Part shown: piece by piece, positions 23,007 to 33,780 of the stretch
How the letters are laid out: each line of letters opens with the position of its first letter
Numbering within the stretch: the first letter of the stretch is position 1
Origin: Avena insularis
Lineage: Eukaryota > Streptophyta > Magnoliopsida > Poales > Poaceae
Reading direction: 5' to 3'
NCBI GenBank assembly: GCA_023614405.1
Contig: CM042690.1
Span: 523,234,293-523,298,292 of the forward strand
DNA length: 64,000 nt
Position numbers and translations under genes: made by a program
Notes under the pieces: generated by a model
The model's database searches: none
What the model was told of the DNA's origin: nothing
What the model saw: only the letters and a program-made list of their open reading frames with translations

Positions 23007-23880
23007 ACCGACTTAACGGTGCCAGGAAACCAGTGAACTTTTGGACATCATTAAGACACTTCGGCAATTTCATTCGCTCTATGGCCCGGATTTTAGTTGG
23101 ATTGACTTCGATACCTCGGCTGGAGACAAGAAATCCGAGTAATTTTCTAGCCGGGACACCGAAGGTACATTTTTCCGGGTTAAGCTTCATCCGGAACCTC
23201 CTTAGGTTCGTGACGTCCACTGATATCGTCAAGGAGCGTTTTGCTTTCCTTGGTCTTGATAACCACATCATCTACATACACTTGCACATTTTGACCAATT
23301 TGGTCGTGCAAACATTTCTGCATACATCTTTGGTTCGTTGCCCCTGCATTACGTAAACCAAATGGCATGGTGCGATAGCTATAAGCCCCATATGGGGTGA
23401 TAAACGCAGTTTTTATTTGATCATCCGGATTCAGAGGTATCTGGTGGAAACCATAATATGCATCAACGAATGACAATAGTTCACACCCAGCAGTTGAATC
23501 TATGACCTGATCTATCCCTGGCAGTGGAAATGGATCTTTTGGACACGCCTTATTCAGGTTCGTGTAATTGATACACATACGCCAAACCACTGCCACATTT
23601 GGATCATCCTTCTTCTTCTCCACCAGCACCGGATTAGATAGCCAATCTGGGTAAAGAACTTCCATAATAAATCTTGCTACTAGCAACCGAGCTATCTCAT
23701 CTCCAATGACTTTTCTCTTATCTTTGGCGAAGCGGCGGAGAGGTTGCTTCACCGGCCTTGCTCCGGGTCTCACATTCAAAGAGTGCTCGGCCAACTCCCT
23801 CGGAACACCTTGCAAGTCATGTGTGGACCAAGCAAAAATATCCCGATTCTCACGGAGGAAGTTGACAAGCTCGCTTTCCT
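22921..23880 (-). pseudogene. reverse transcriptase of the TAT element
   Basis: The minus-strand frame 23,815-23,180 gives RARPVKQPLRRFAKDKRKVI-type start motifs, LSNPVLVEKKKDD, CINYTNLNKACPKDPFPLP, FVDAYYGFHQIPL, PYGAYSYRTMPFGLRNAGAT and the catalytic YVDDVVIKTK. A second frame (23,271-22,921) continues with LRRFRMKLNPEKCTFGV and GFLVSSRGIEVNPTKIRAIE. A segment before 23,815 (LVNFLRENRDIFAWST) belongs to the same domain start. One frameshift near 23,200 and a stop near 23,880 inactivate it. Confidence 0.9.
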
Positions 23881-24104
23881 ATTTATCATTTAACCCGACA
23901 CCAATTGTTACAGTGCGCTCTAGGAACATGTCATCAACAGACACTTTCCTGGTATCCTTTGTGGCTTGGAACGAAACACTACCATGCGGATTACTCAACG
24001 CCGGCATATATTGCTGCGCGGACTGAGCCAACGCCGCCACCTCCTGTATCTTCCTTTTTTCCTGCGCAATCATGAGTGACTCGGCTAGGTTAGACCGGTG
24101 GCCT

Positions 24105-24860
24105 TTACTCAATGGAACGTCGGAAATCTCCAGCAATGGTAATCACTCCATTTGGCCCGGGCAGCTTCATCTTCAGATAACTGATATGGCAGCTTGCCAT
24201 GAACTTGTTCAATGCTGGCCTTTCGAGTAACGCGTGATACGCACTTTCCAAGTTCACCACTTCAAACTCCAAATTCTCAGATCGGCAGTTATCTCTCGTG
24301 CCGAACAATACGTCAACCGGCCTTTGCCTATGGGCTCACAAGAAATGCCTGGCACAATGCCATGGAAAGTTGTCCTTGTAGCTTGGAGCATGTTCTCCAT
24401 GATACTCAACTTGCGCATTGTATCCGCATACATGATATTAATGCTACTACCATTGTCAATCAGTACCTTTGAGAATCTCACATTGATGTTAGGCCCAATG
24501 AATGTCGGATCCAGCACTAACACATACGAACCAGGACTTGGCATAAGCTTGGGGTGATCCTTGATGCTCTAGGTAATTTCCTGGTCCGACCAAGGCATAT
24601 ACCTCGTCACTGCTGGCATTACCGCATTCACCTCCATGTGTCGGCGCTGCAAGCTCTTTCTATCTGTTTCCTCAGTCGTAAACACACGGTAACTCTGATG
24701 ATGTTCTCTGTACTCATTCCTCCCTTCATTTCCGGGGTACCTCTGATCCGGCAGATGCTGGTCTTCCACTTGATGCACTGCATCCCTTCTCTCATGGTTA
24801 TCATACCTCGGCGGAGGGGGAGGCAACATTAGTTGTTGCGTGTTCGCTCCGGAGAGCAAT
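24105..24860 (-). pseudogene. retroviral-type aspartic protease region of the TAT element
   Basis: The frame 24,544-24,254 has VLIDNGSSINIMY, which corresponds to the catalytic D-[TS]-G motif with an unusual DNG instead of DTG or DSG. The frame 24,308-24,105 supplies the C-terminal part (YHALLERPALNKFMASCHISYLKM). A linker upstream (24,859-24,569) is His/Arg-rich. The frameshift near 24,270 splits the domain. Confidence 0.8.
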
Positions 24861-26961
24861 TGCTACCGGGGTAACTCCTGCCGAGGTTGATCATTCCGAG
24901 GGGCCTGAGCATTCCCCGAACCACCTTGTTCTATTTTACGCATCCACTCACACTGCCTTGTTGTATGACCTGCTGGGTTACTCGGATTTGGCGTGTGAAA
25001 TTTACACGGTTGATCCAGCATCGACTCGTAAGTATACCTCGGACGGTCCTTCTTTTCCTGCCACTATTTCTTCTGCTCTAGCGTCCAAGTTTTCTTGCCA
25101 TCATTTCTCGTTTTCCATTGTTGCCCTCTAGTTTTCGGTCGTTGATTTCCACCTGCTCTGGGTTGATCTTGATTCACCGTAGCAACTTGTTGCGAACTGT
25201 ACCGGTAATCCGGTCTGTCATCTCTTATTTTACCCCGGTAATCATTCCTCCGGGATGACCCGGCTCCATCTCTCTGGTAGCACTCCTTATTTGACTCGTT
25301 TGACACGAGCCTGGGTTGAGTCGGATCACCCAACGCATATGAATCAGCAATCCGGATTGTCTCTGCCAACGTAGTTGGCATATCCCTTTGCAATCTTTGC
25401 CACAACATGCTTGCATATCTGCATCCTTGTGCAAACAATGCTATGGCCTGTGACTCGATCACCCCCTCACATGAGTTTCTCACGGTACACCACCGGGTCA
25501 AGAACTCCCGGTCCGTCTCGTTCGGTCTCTACTTACACATTGCTAGGGTTTGTGGCCTATTTGGCCTCTGATACGTACTTGAGAAATTGCTGATAAACAT
25601 TTCCTCAAAATCAATCCAGCAGTTAATACTTCTGGGCGGCAAACTGTTTAGCCATACCCTCGCTGGCCCCTCCAACATCTGGGGTACGTATCTCACTGCC
25701 CATCTCAAGTTGCCTGTAGCAATTTTCACAGCTGTAGCATAGTTAATCAACCAATCCTCCGGCTTTGTGCTGCCATCGTATGTCTTAGTGCCTCTAGGTA
25801 GCTAGAAGTTAGGTACCGGAGGTTCCTTCATGATTCGGGGTCCAAAACACGCAGGACCCAGGGGACCTTGCATTCAATCTGTTCCGACCGATACAGCCGA
25901 TCCAGTTTTAATCTGGCATCATCAGGCATCAAATCCCTGCTTCCCAATCTTGACCCTATCACATGATAGTCCGACCTTGGGTATCCTACGTTCACCATTT
26001 CCGAATCACCATCATTATATCGGTCTTGCTCTCGAGGGGCACCTCTCTGTTGCATACCTCGGCCAGCACTTTGCTCTTGCCTTGGTATATTCTGCTGTTG
26101 CGGTTGTCTTGCTCCTGCCAAGTTTCGCTGTCCGGCATTGCCATTCACAGCATTTCCTTGACCAGCATTGCCTTGGTCGCGGTTATCTCGGCCAACTTCA
26201 CCTCGGCTCACACTTCGTCGATCGTCATTTCTCTATACTCCTTTTCCTTTCCCTGCCCTTGCCGGGTCATACGGGACTATTTGTTTGTTCCTCCTGGCCG
26301 AGGTTACCACCTCTTCTCTCCTAGGACCACCATGTGGAGACGATGTAGCTCCAGCGGATTTCTCTGGGTTACCCACCGCCGAATGAATGATCTTGGAGAT
26401 CCCAGCTCTCTTCGGGTTAGCCCTGAGCAATTCCTCATTCTGCCTGTTCGCGATCCGAACCAACTCATTGACCCTATCTTGTTGTCTCTGACGGGCTTCA
26501 CCTGTTAGACCCTCTAATTCGGACGCAGCTGCATCTGCTGCTCTGAGGTTTTTCGCCGGGGTACTGTACTTCGGCAGCCCCATGGACAAACAATTCTCTG
26601 ACTCCTCGATCCTAGTATCACCCTCATTGTTCATTTCACTCATGAGATTTCTCCCCTTCACTTTTACAGCATCTACCTTATTTGCCTTTGCGTACTCACG
26701 CAGTGTCATGTTCAACGACTGCTGAGCCGCGGCTATCTTTTTCGCTCCCTCTAGTATTTTTTGCCTAGTTTCCTCTAGCTTGGCCTGTGCCTGAGCCGGA
26801 TCTACCACTGCTGCTACAGGGTTTGCCAAGCTATCCATCGCTTCCCGCAGCACATTCTCTGGCCTCTCTAGTGGAGGACCTCTACTTTTCCTTGGTCCCT
26901 TAGGCGTTACCTCCGGATCTGGTGCCAGATGCTTGCTTGCACCGACACTAGGTGCAGTCAT
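24861..26961 (-). pseudogene. gag of the TAT element
   Basis: The likely start is ATG at 26,961 (MTAPSVGASKHLAP). The frame continues to 26,233 with a Gln/Arg-rich coiled region (QAQAKLEETRQKILEGAKK). It then shifts into 26,211-25,828 (Asn/Gln/Gly-rich, NAGQGNAVNGNAGQ) and 25,750-25,064, which has the gag core (PQMLEGPARVWLNSLP, WIDFEEMFISNF, FLTRWCTVRNSC). A CKFHTP...H...C knuckle lies near 24,990. Gag would form the particle that packages element RNA. Longer frames reaching 27,282 start from TTG inside the primer-binding site and are not real starts. At least three frame changes are present. Confidence 0.82.
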
Positions 26962-27264
26962 CCTCACCTCAGCACGGTCCGGGGAGCGAGTGATACGCGC
27001 CTCGCGAACCACACTAAGGGGTGGCTCGCCTCCTTCAGCGATGTGCCGCGGATGAACGCACGACACATCGACAGCAATGTAGACCTTGTGCGCGCCGAGC
27101 TTGACAAAGAGGCCGTTGCGGGGAAGAGGACGCTTGCCAAAGCAGCCAGTGTTGTCGCTGACAAAGTCCAGTGCTCCAAAGCACTGAACGAGCCCGGAGA
27201 CAATGCGTTCGTCGGTGCCGATGAGGTTTCCCGTCCGGATCTTGACCCCTGCTAGCGCCGCTAG
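26962..27264 (-). other. 5' untranslated leader of the TAT element
   Basis: This lies between the primer-binding site and the gag ATG. The reading frame is open on minus, but no ATG start lies in it and no family motif is visible. It is probably leader RNA with packaging function. Confidence 0.5.
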
Positions 27265-27281
27265 CCCCACGGTGGGCGCCA
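27265..27281 (-). promoter_or_regulatory. primer-binding site of the TAT element
   Basis: TGGCGCCCACCGTGGGG on the minus strand starts two bases inside the right LTR. It begins with the TGG that pairs with a tRNA CCA end and resembles PBS sequences of TAT-lineage elements. Confidence 0.8.
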
Positions 27282-27283
27282 AC

Positions 27284-28054
27284 TATCGTGGTGGTGTCAC
27301 GGCAGATTCCATGGATAGGCTAAAGGTGGGGACTAAATGCACTAGGGGAATCCAGGGAGGGATAGTGTGGTGATTCCACACACAGAAGCTTTGTATTTGA
27401 TTCACTTCCACAGATTACAGGTGCTCCTTGAGCTGTATTGGAGAGAGGAGGAAGACGGAGCTCTCTTACTCTCACCACTAGCTAGCCCTCAGGAACCAAG
27501 TAAAATCTAACCCACTAGAGATCAACCCTTTCTACAGAGGCCCTAGCCCTCCTTATATAGGGGTGGCTAGGTCTCCAATTAGGGCATACGTGGAGGCATA
27601 TTTCAGGGAATATGCCTCTACCCAAAATAGTAAGCCGACCGGGTCACTTTTCCCCCGCGTCATCCATGCAGAGGCTACGTGAGCCTCTGCGGCGCCCGCG
27701 TCAGCCGACATTGGCATCGTCACCTTTGTCGACCACGCCTCGGTGGTCCTGTCTTTGTCCGCTTTGCTCACGCTCTGTGTACAATGGTCACCTTTGACCA
27801 GCGAGATACCTTCCTTCTCCTACAAGCTTGATATGACCCGGATCGTACATAGTTGATCCTGCCACACCCGTTCCTGCATACAAGTTAGATTCGTCTGTCC
27901 GACATACGCCTTAAGTCGGTTGAGACCCAGTTAGGTGGACATCCCCTGGTCCGGGTTACCCCGAGATTCGGCCGGCCTTGAGGTGACTCGGCCAGCATTT
28001 GCTAACTCGGCCTTTATACCCCGGCGTGACCCTACCCGAGGGTATCCCCCAACA
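27284..28054 (-). repeat. right LTR (5' LTR of the TAT element), 771 bp
   Basis: The minus strand starts TGTTGGGGG at 28,054 and ends CGATA (expected CA) next to the PBS. It carries the promoter of the element. It is about 37 bp shorter than the left LTR, through small deletions (for example near 27,520 and 27,990). Confidence 0.9.
27552..27559 (-). promoter_or_regulatory. TATA box in the 5' LTR of the TAT element
   Basis: TATATAAG on the minus strand sits mid-LTR and is conserved in the left LTR near 7,672-7,679. It is the likely start of the genomic transcript. Confidence 0.6.
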
Positions 28055-28251
28055 TTTTACCTAGGTCTCGCTGCTGAGACTAATAAGCCCAGTAAACGAA
28101 GACAGAGGGAGTACAAAGTTAAAATATCCTATATTTTGAAACGGAGGGAGTACATGAGAAGTAAATAAGGCCTTACCAGGGACCATACCATGCAGGCATG
28201 CAGATACACAGGTCAACGCGTGCGAAGTGCAAGTACGAGAGTTTCAATATA

Positions 28252-30518
28252 CTAGTAGCTATGCACGCGCGCGTCTCAACTAATCAATTCTTTGCTCAAT
28301 CCAAGTAATCACATAATATGTCCAAGAGTTTTTTTGAATACTTCAAATCTACATTACTTTCTGCTCACATGATACGTCATTGTACTTCCATACTTTTAGA
28401 TGTTATCGATTATAAATGAGCGGACAATGTTCACTCCTTTTGCTACACGGCTATATATCTAGATACATCTTCCCATCTTATACAGAACTCTAATGTCTCA
28501 TATTCCTCTTCGTATCAACAAGTTGATATAGTCTATGTGCTCTTGCAGTACTATTGCAGCTGCTGATTTAGAGATTCTATAGCTTGACAAAAAAAACAAA
28601 AAATTCATGTGAAAACTCAGCATCATCCAATATTGTCACAAGTTGTACAAGCAATCCTGTGCTAGTATTATATGAAGGAACACCAATAACAATAGTGATT
28701 TTATACTTGATAACACTTATAGATTGATTATCTATAGTGTACCATAACCAACATTGCTCAGGGCTCTCTCGTGAGTGGTCTTCATTTTTTTGATACAAGC
28801 ACAATCAGTGTATCTTCATTGCACGGTAGGTTTATCTGACAGTGCAAATTCCAGTCTAGCTTTCAATATTTACACCAAGAGTTTCAGATTAGTTTCAGTA
28901 TATTTTCAGATTATTAAGTCAAAACAAAAGGAGTGTTCGTCAATTCAACAACAAAAGTTTTAGACATGTTGATTGCTGCATCCGTGAAATACTAATATTA
29001 AGTGGCCACATAAGAAATACTTACTGTGCAACTTTATAACAAATCAAGAGAGTGAGACATATGAAAGACATTCGATCTTAGAAGTTTACCATTAGTGAAC
29101 TACCACAAAAAAATAGGAAATCTATTCTCCAGGGTATCTTTTTTCACAACCGCTTCATCATGAATACTCAATGATAAAATGATAAATGAAACAAGAGGCC
29201 GGGTTTACCTATACCTATATATGTACATCTAGAACTCCGAACATATGTATAGGCCATAAGCCTAGAAAGACAACAAAGATAAGCAATTGCATGCCCAAAG
29301 CAAAGTTGTTCTGTTGCAAAATATGCTCATGTTTTGAACAAAAGTCATGTGTAGGGAAAGAGAAGATAATAATTATAATTTTTATATAAATGCTAATTAA
29401 TTTTATGCAAAAATGCAATTATGACCTCAACCCAAAGATTGCCTCCAGATCAACGAAGCCACATGTAGCTCTCTGATGATATCCCCTTTGGAGGGTAAAC
29501 TAATTATCTCAACTCAGCAGTCAACATATTCAACACAAATTTTCAAACTTGATTGGTGGCTAAGACACAATACCTCGTATTGTAAGAGAACTGAAAAAAT
29601 TTCACAGCATATATCGTTATACCAAATAAGAGAAACCGGCAGAACACCATGTAAAATATTAAGTTTATACCTGCAAAGTAACGGCGTATCTGACCCGATG
29701 GTTTTGCCAATTGTGCTTGTATATGTTAATATGCTGCTATGTCCACCGCTGTAGATAAGATGCAATGCAAGCAGGCGATGAATGAAAACAAAAAATAGGG
29801 AAAGGATCACCATGCAATGTCTTGCAACATTTGACATAGGACCCCGCCTTAGCGGCAGCTGCTATGCTAGGTCCTCAGCGGTGGCACGTCTCGATGGGGC
29901 CTCGGCGGAGGTAGCTCTATCCTCTATGGCGGTGTACCACCTGGCAGCAGTGGTGCATACGGCTGGGGCCTCCGCGACGGCGTGCCCAAGTGGCGCCTAG
30001 ACAGTGGATGACAACGCATCCGGTGGTGGCGACGATTCTTGTCCGTATGAGCCGAGGCGTCATCCCCTGGTGATGGCACCGTCGTCATGCTTCTCGACGG
30101 CACTCGGCGAAGCAGGGCGGACATGGAGATCGGCTCGTGCTACAGGAGATCAGGCCCACGCTATGTAGTCGGCAGGAGTGTAGGCGTGTAGCGGCCAGGC
30201 CATGAAATCGGGAAGATGGAGATGATTTGATCCGTGAAATCAGGCATGCCCCGCTTGATTGTTTATTGTTGAGATTGCTTCTTGTTTTTGGATGCGTGAA
30301 ATCAGGGCATACGGGCTGCGGGACATGCGTTCCTTTTCCTCTGCGGTGGGGTATGTTCAGCCAACGTAAATTACTAAATGCACACAAGATAAGATTCGGT
30401 TAATTCTAGCGGTTAGATTGAGTTGCTTGGCCCAATCATACGGTGGTATTATGTCTGTGTACGTTTTATAGAGTGTGTCTAGAAAAAATAACGTTTGCTC
30501 TTTTATTAGTAGTAGAGA
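28252..30518 (-). mobile_element. probable Helitron (2,267 bp), non-autonomous
   Basis: On the minus strand the 5' end at 30,518 reads TCTCTACTACTAAT, which fits the grass Helitron consensus TCTMTAYTAMYHNW, and is preceded by A. The other end at 28,252 reads CTAG followed by T. A short GC palindrome (ACGCGCGCGT, 28,265-28,274) stands 12 nt inside it. This is the expected A|TC...CTAG|T arrangement without target duplication. The hairpin is weak and no empty site is available. Inside are GC-rich exon-like DNA (29,850-30,220) and AT-rich intron-like DNA. Minus frames such as 28,804-28,577 (VIGVPSYNTSTGLLVQLV) may be captured exons, but I do not recognise them. No Rep/helicase is seen. Confidence 0.55.
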
Positions 30519-31405
30519 TGGGGGTGAAACACCATCGTAACTGAACAATCATCAGTGACGCAACCTGCAGGAGTATAAAACTCGCACTAGGAGTACTACT
30601 AGCTAGGAGCTGGAGTGGTGGAACTGGCCAGCGCGTGCATTTATGTGGCGACGGGAAACAAGCGGCTGGTTGGATTTGGTTGGGTGGGTCGTGGATGGAT
30701 ATATGGGAAGATGGTCTAGCTGGCCGGCCAACACATACGCGAGTTAGGCATGGCTGAAAATGTGTTTGAAAGGCGAGAGGGAGATGGGCAACGGCATCCA
30801 TCGCGAGTTAGGGCGTGTTTGTTCGTCCATCACGAGTTAGGCCGTGTTTGTTCGATCGGGTCCAAATTTTTGATTTCCTACTTGGTCCGCTAAGTGTTGC
30901 ATGAGAGCAGATTTGGTTTGGTCAACTTAGATATTTTGTTTGGCTTTCTGTATTCAGGTTTCCCATAAATCGGCCCAATTGTTAGGTTGCCTATATTGTA
31001 ATTTTTTCCTCTTAGGTATTTGGTGTGTTGCTTTGCACCTGATCACATGGGTTATGAACACCCCTTTCATATTTTAGTGATCTTACCACACACACGGTCC
31101 ACAACATTACTAGCTACATCACATATATATATATACTACCGTACAACAGTAATCAGGGTTCTAAACACCCCTGATCAAAATAACCATCAGCCACGAGAGG
31201 CTTAACCCCTGGTGAATAGAACCATCAACGGGGGCATCACATGCCCCTGAGCCACCATGGATTTTAACCCCTGATCAAAAGAGATCAGCCATAGTTCACC
31301 AGCATGAGTTCTCCATCAGCAACTACCACTACTACTTACAAACTAACATGCTATAACATCAAGACCATCGGCATCTAGCCGTGGTCAGGGCAGGTGTATT
31401 GCCTG
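30519..31405. other. unassigned DNA with short repeats
   Basis: No gene found. A roughly 28-bp motif (CGAGTTAGG...CGTGTTTGTTCG) is present twice in tandem at about 30,801-30,859. A short (AT)n run lies at about 31,122-31,135. Confidence 0.55.
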
Positions 31406-31570
31406 TGATGGGGTTCGTTGCATAGAAAACAAAAAATTCCTACGGTTTGCAACTGCCAAGACCGAATCTAGGTAATACTTTGTAATGGTTACAGATAGAT
31501 TCACCCTCGTAGACCGTAAGCAGGATAAAATTTCCGCAAAAAAACATGGTTGATATAGATGGTACACGAC

Positions 31571-33199
31571 TGTCGGGCGACCTTTGACCCAGGTGACTCG
31601 TCTCGTCTCACCCCCCGCGGGCGATGGGGCAGGTCTCCTGCGACGGCCTCCTCCCGGCTCCCCCTCCTCCCATCCTCCCCCTGCCGTCGTCGGCGCGCAC
31701 CGCCAGGCAAAGCCTGCACGGTGCCGGCGGTGGCGGGGCCTTGTTCTTCTCGGCGGCGGCAGGGTGCGCGGGGCGCTTGTGCTGGCGGCGGTGCGCCATG
31801 GCGGGTTCGGCGGGGTGCTGAGGAGCGTGGCGGCGGCGGATCCGGCTACTCCGTGCAGCGTGGCGACGGGTTACCCGGCAGGAACGGTGGCGATGGGGTC
31901 GCAGGGGCAGTTGGTGGTGTGCTCTGCAGGGCTCGACCTGGGCCAGTTCGGGCCCGATCTGGGCCGTGCGGGCCCTGTCCGGGGTCCTCGGTCACCGGGG
32001 GGTGGCAGTTGACCTCTCCTAGCAAGGCGGACGGCATGCAGGCGGGGGACGGGGCCGCAGGGTCTCCCGGGGGCAAGCTCCGCAGGGCCCGGTCTAGGCC
32101 AGGTTGGGCCCGATCTAGGCCGTGCGTGCCTCTTCCGGAAACCTCGGCTTCCTGCATGGCGGCGGGTGGCAGACGGCCTCGTCTTGCTGTGACGCGGCTA
32201 GGACACCGGATCTGGGCCGGGCGGGCCTAGGTCAGGTGGTTGATCGCCCGACAATTCCTTCCCGGGTGGCCCGGGGCGGCACGGAGGTGCCATGTCCGCC
32301 ATGTTTGTCCCTCCTCACCCCTGTGACCCTAGGTGGTGATCCTCAGACCAGCGGTGGACCGGTATCCCGAATGAACATGGTGGCGAGCGTGCTGCTGCTT
32401 GGTGGCGGGGATCGGCGATGGCAGTGGATCCACTGGCGGGTAGAGAGGTAGGGACTAGTGCTAGGGTCAGCGGCGACGGTGACACCCTTGCTGAAGTGTG
32501 GAAGTGGGGCTTCACGAGTCCTTGAGCTCGGCCAGACTAGTGAGGGTTTGGTTTGTCCCTGCTGCTACATCCGGTCGGCTATCGCCTTCCGGCGGTGGAG
32601 GTAGTTCTCTCCCGCGTGTCATTGTACCGTCGACCCTCACCGGCGTTCCTTCGTCTCGGTCGATCCAGCCTCGTTCTATGGGTCATGGTGAGAAGAGGAT
32701 GGTGACTTCAAGACCGTGGTGGCGTGTGTTGGTGGGCGACGAGCTGCTGGAGCTTCAAAGCGTCCGAGAGCGTGGTTTTTTGAGGGGTCGGGAGAAATCC
32801 TTGTCGTCTTGACACCGACGTGGTGACGCCTGCGGGTGTCACTTTCCTTATTGAAGGGCGTCGGCTGTATCTCTTCCCCACCTCCGGTAGCATATCAGGG
32901 GAAACCCTAGGACTCGTTCGGGTAGCAGCGTCGTTGTCGTCGCTTCCTTCTTGGAGGTGCTGCTTGACATGCGACACTTTAGAGAGGCTAGGAGAGGGGT
33001 TGATATTCTCCGGTGGGCGCAACGGTTGCGGGTCACCCTCGTTTTGGTCGAGCCTATGTCGTTGGCTTTGTTTTCTCTTATGTTTCTTTTTTGTTTTCTT
33101 TTTGTTTTGTCTTTTGGGCGTTGTGCTGTCTGGCCCAGCAGCGGTCTCAAATCGTGGTTGCTATATTAATATAGTTGGGCATATGCCTGTTTCGAGGAG
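31571..33199 (+). mobile_element. LINE-like non-autonomous insertion (1,629 bp)
   Basis: It is flanked by GATGGTACACGAC at 31,558-31,570 and 33,200-33,212, a 13-bp duplication typical of target-primed non-LTR insertion. The left two thirds is GC-rich, and the right end is T-rich (TTTCTTTTTTGTTTTC near 33,090). It ends CTATATTAATATAGTTGGGC and then CATATGCC..., similar in style to grass LINE 3' ends. No endonuclease or RT motif is found. The ORFs over 31,559-32,230 are frames of GC-rich DNA. It is probably an internally deleted or leader-derived LINE relative. Orientation is inferred only from the T-rich right end. Confidence 0.65.
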
Positions 33200-33599
33200 G
33201 ATGGTACACGACCATCCTCAAGGACGTGTAGACGATCAGCGACACAGACGGGAAGCGCCTCTGTAATCGGTCACACGTTCGCTGTGCTGACGACTCTTGA
33301 TCCCTTGCTCCAGCCAGGCAGCGGAAGTAGCGGATCCCAGGGAACTCCAAAAGTGCTACACCATGGTAGTGGTGGTGGAGGAGAAGGTTTAGAGTAAGGC
33401 TTCACCGAGCATCTTTTCTAGTGGCAATGGACAAGACAAGCAAGGGGGAGAAGATGCCAACCTTAGGGCATATGAAAGAGCTTGAGAGAGTGTGTGGAGA
33501 GGAGGAGGAGGCCACCTCTCTTTATAGGCGCCATGGGGCTGCCCCCTCCCCTCCTCTCATTCAATTTCCATTAAAGCACTTTAATTCCCACAAATATTT

Positions 33600-33780
33600 A
33601 ATTTCCTTAAAGGTCTTTCCATTAAAGCACTTTAATTCCATTAAAGCACTTTAATTTCCTTAAAGGTCTCTCCATTAAAGAACTTTAATTCCTTTTTAAT
33701 GCAACTCAATTTAATAAATACTTCATTTAATGATTACTTCATTTAATGAAAACTTCATTTAATGAACATATTAACATTTT
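33600..33780. repeat. short tandem motif array (CATTAAAGCACTTTAATT / TTCATTTAATGA)
   Basis: Several degenerate units of CATTAAAGCACTTTAATTCC at 33,560-33,690, then CTTCATTTAATGA-type units to about 33,770. They lie in the LTR, with no coding role. Confidence 0.6.

Larger units (their letters stand above)
7385..28054 (-). mobile_element. TAT-lineage Ty3/gypsy retrotransposon, 20.7 kb, with internal tandem duplication
   Basis: The element is bounded by TTTTA duplications and two LTRs of about 0.8 kb. On the minus strand the order from the right is LTR, PBS, gag, protease, RT, RNase H, archaeal-type RNase H and integrase, then a non-coding region and LTR. The double RNase H identifies the TAT lineage (Retand/Grande/RIRE2 relatives). 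An additional multi-exon ORF runs antisense near the left end, as known in several TAT families. A segment of about 6.6 kb is tandemly duplicated (9,417-16,003 and 16,004-22,617), which explains the unusual length. All genes carry stops or frameshifts. Confidence 0.92.
7090..28113. mobile_element. inner Stowaway-like MITE (about 350 bp), split by the TAT element
   Basis: The left end TACTTCCTCTGTCTCAGTTT (7,090) and the right end, ending AAACGAAGACAGAGGGAGTA (28,113), are inverted repeats of about 25 bp with TA at both outer edges. This fits Tc1/mariner Stowaway MITEs. Without the gypsy insertion the element is about 350 bp (7,090-7,384 plus 28,060-28,113). It sits inside the outer MITE. Confidence 0.72.
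7017..28152. mobile_element. outer Stowaway-like MITE, split and 5'-truncated
   Basis: The right end (28,114-28,152) reads TACAAAGTTAAAATATCC, then ends GAAACGGAGGGAGTA, the classic Stowaway terminal motif next to TA. The left part at 7,018-7,036 (AGATATTTTAGCTTTGTA) is the inverted match of the right subterminal sequence. The terminal 20 or so bases on the left are absent, so that end was lost at the LTR breakpoint. Most of the span is younger insertions. Confidence 0.6.

Noticed and set aside
26962..27282. Extension of TAT gag to 27,282
   Set aside because: That start is TTG within the primer-binding site. The first ATG in frame is at 26,961.
30801..30960. hAT-like MITE ends (CGTGTTTGTTCG)
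   Set aside because: The motif is only tandemly repeated on one side. No inverted partner or target duplication was found.
31559..32451. Long frames in the GC-rich part of the LINE-like insert
   Set aside because: Competing frames on both strands, simple Gly/Arg/Pro composition, no endonuclease or RT motif.
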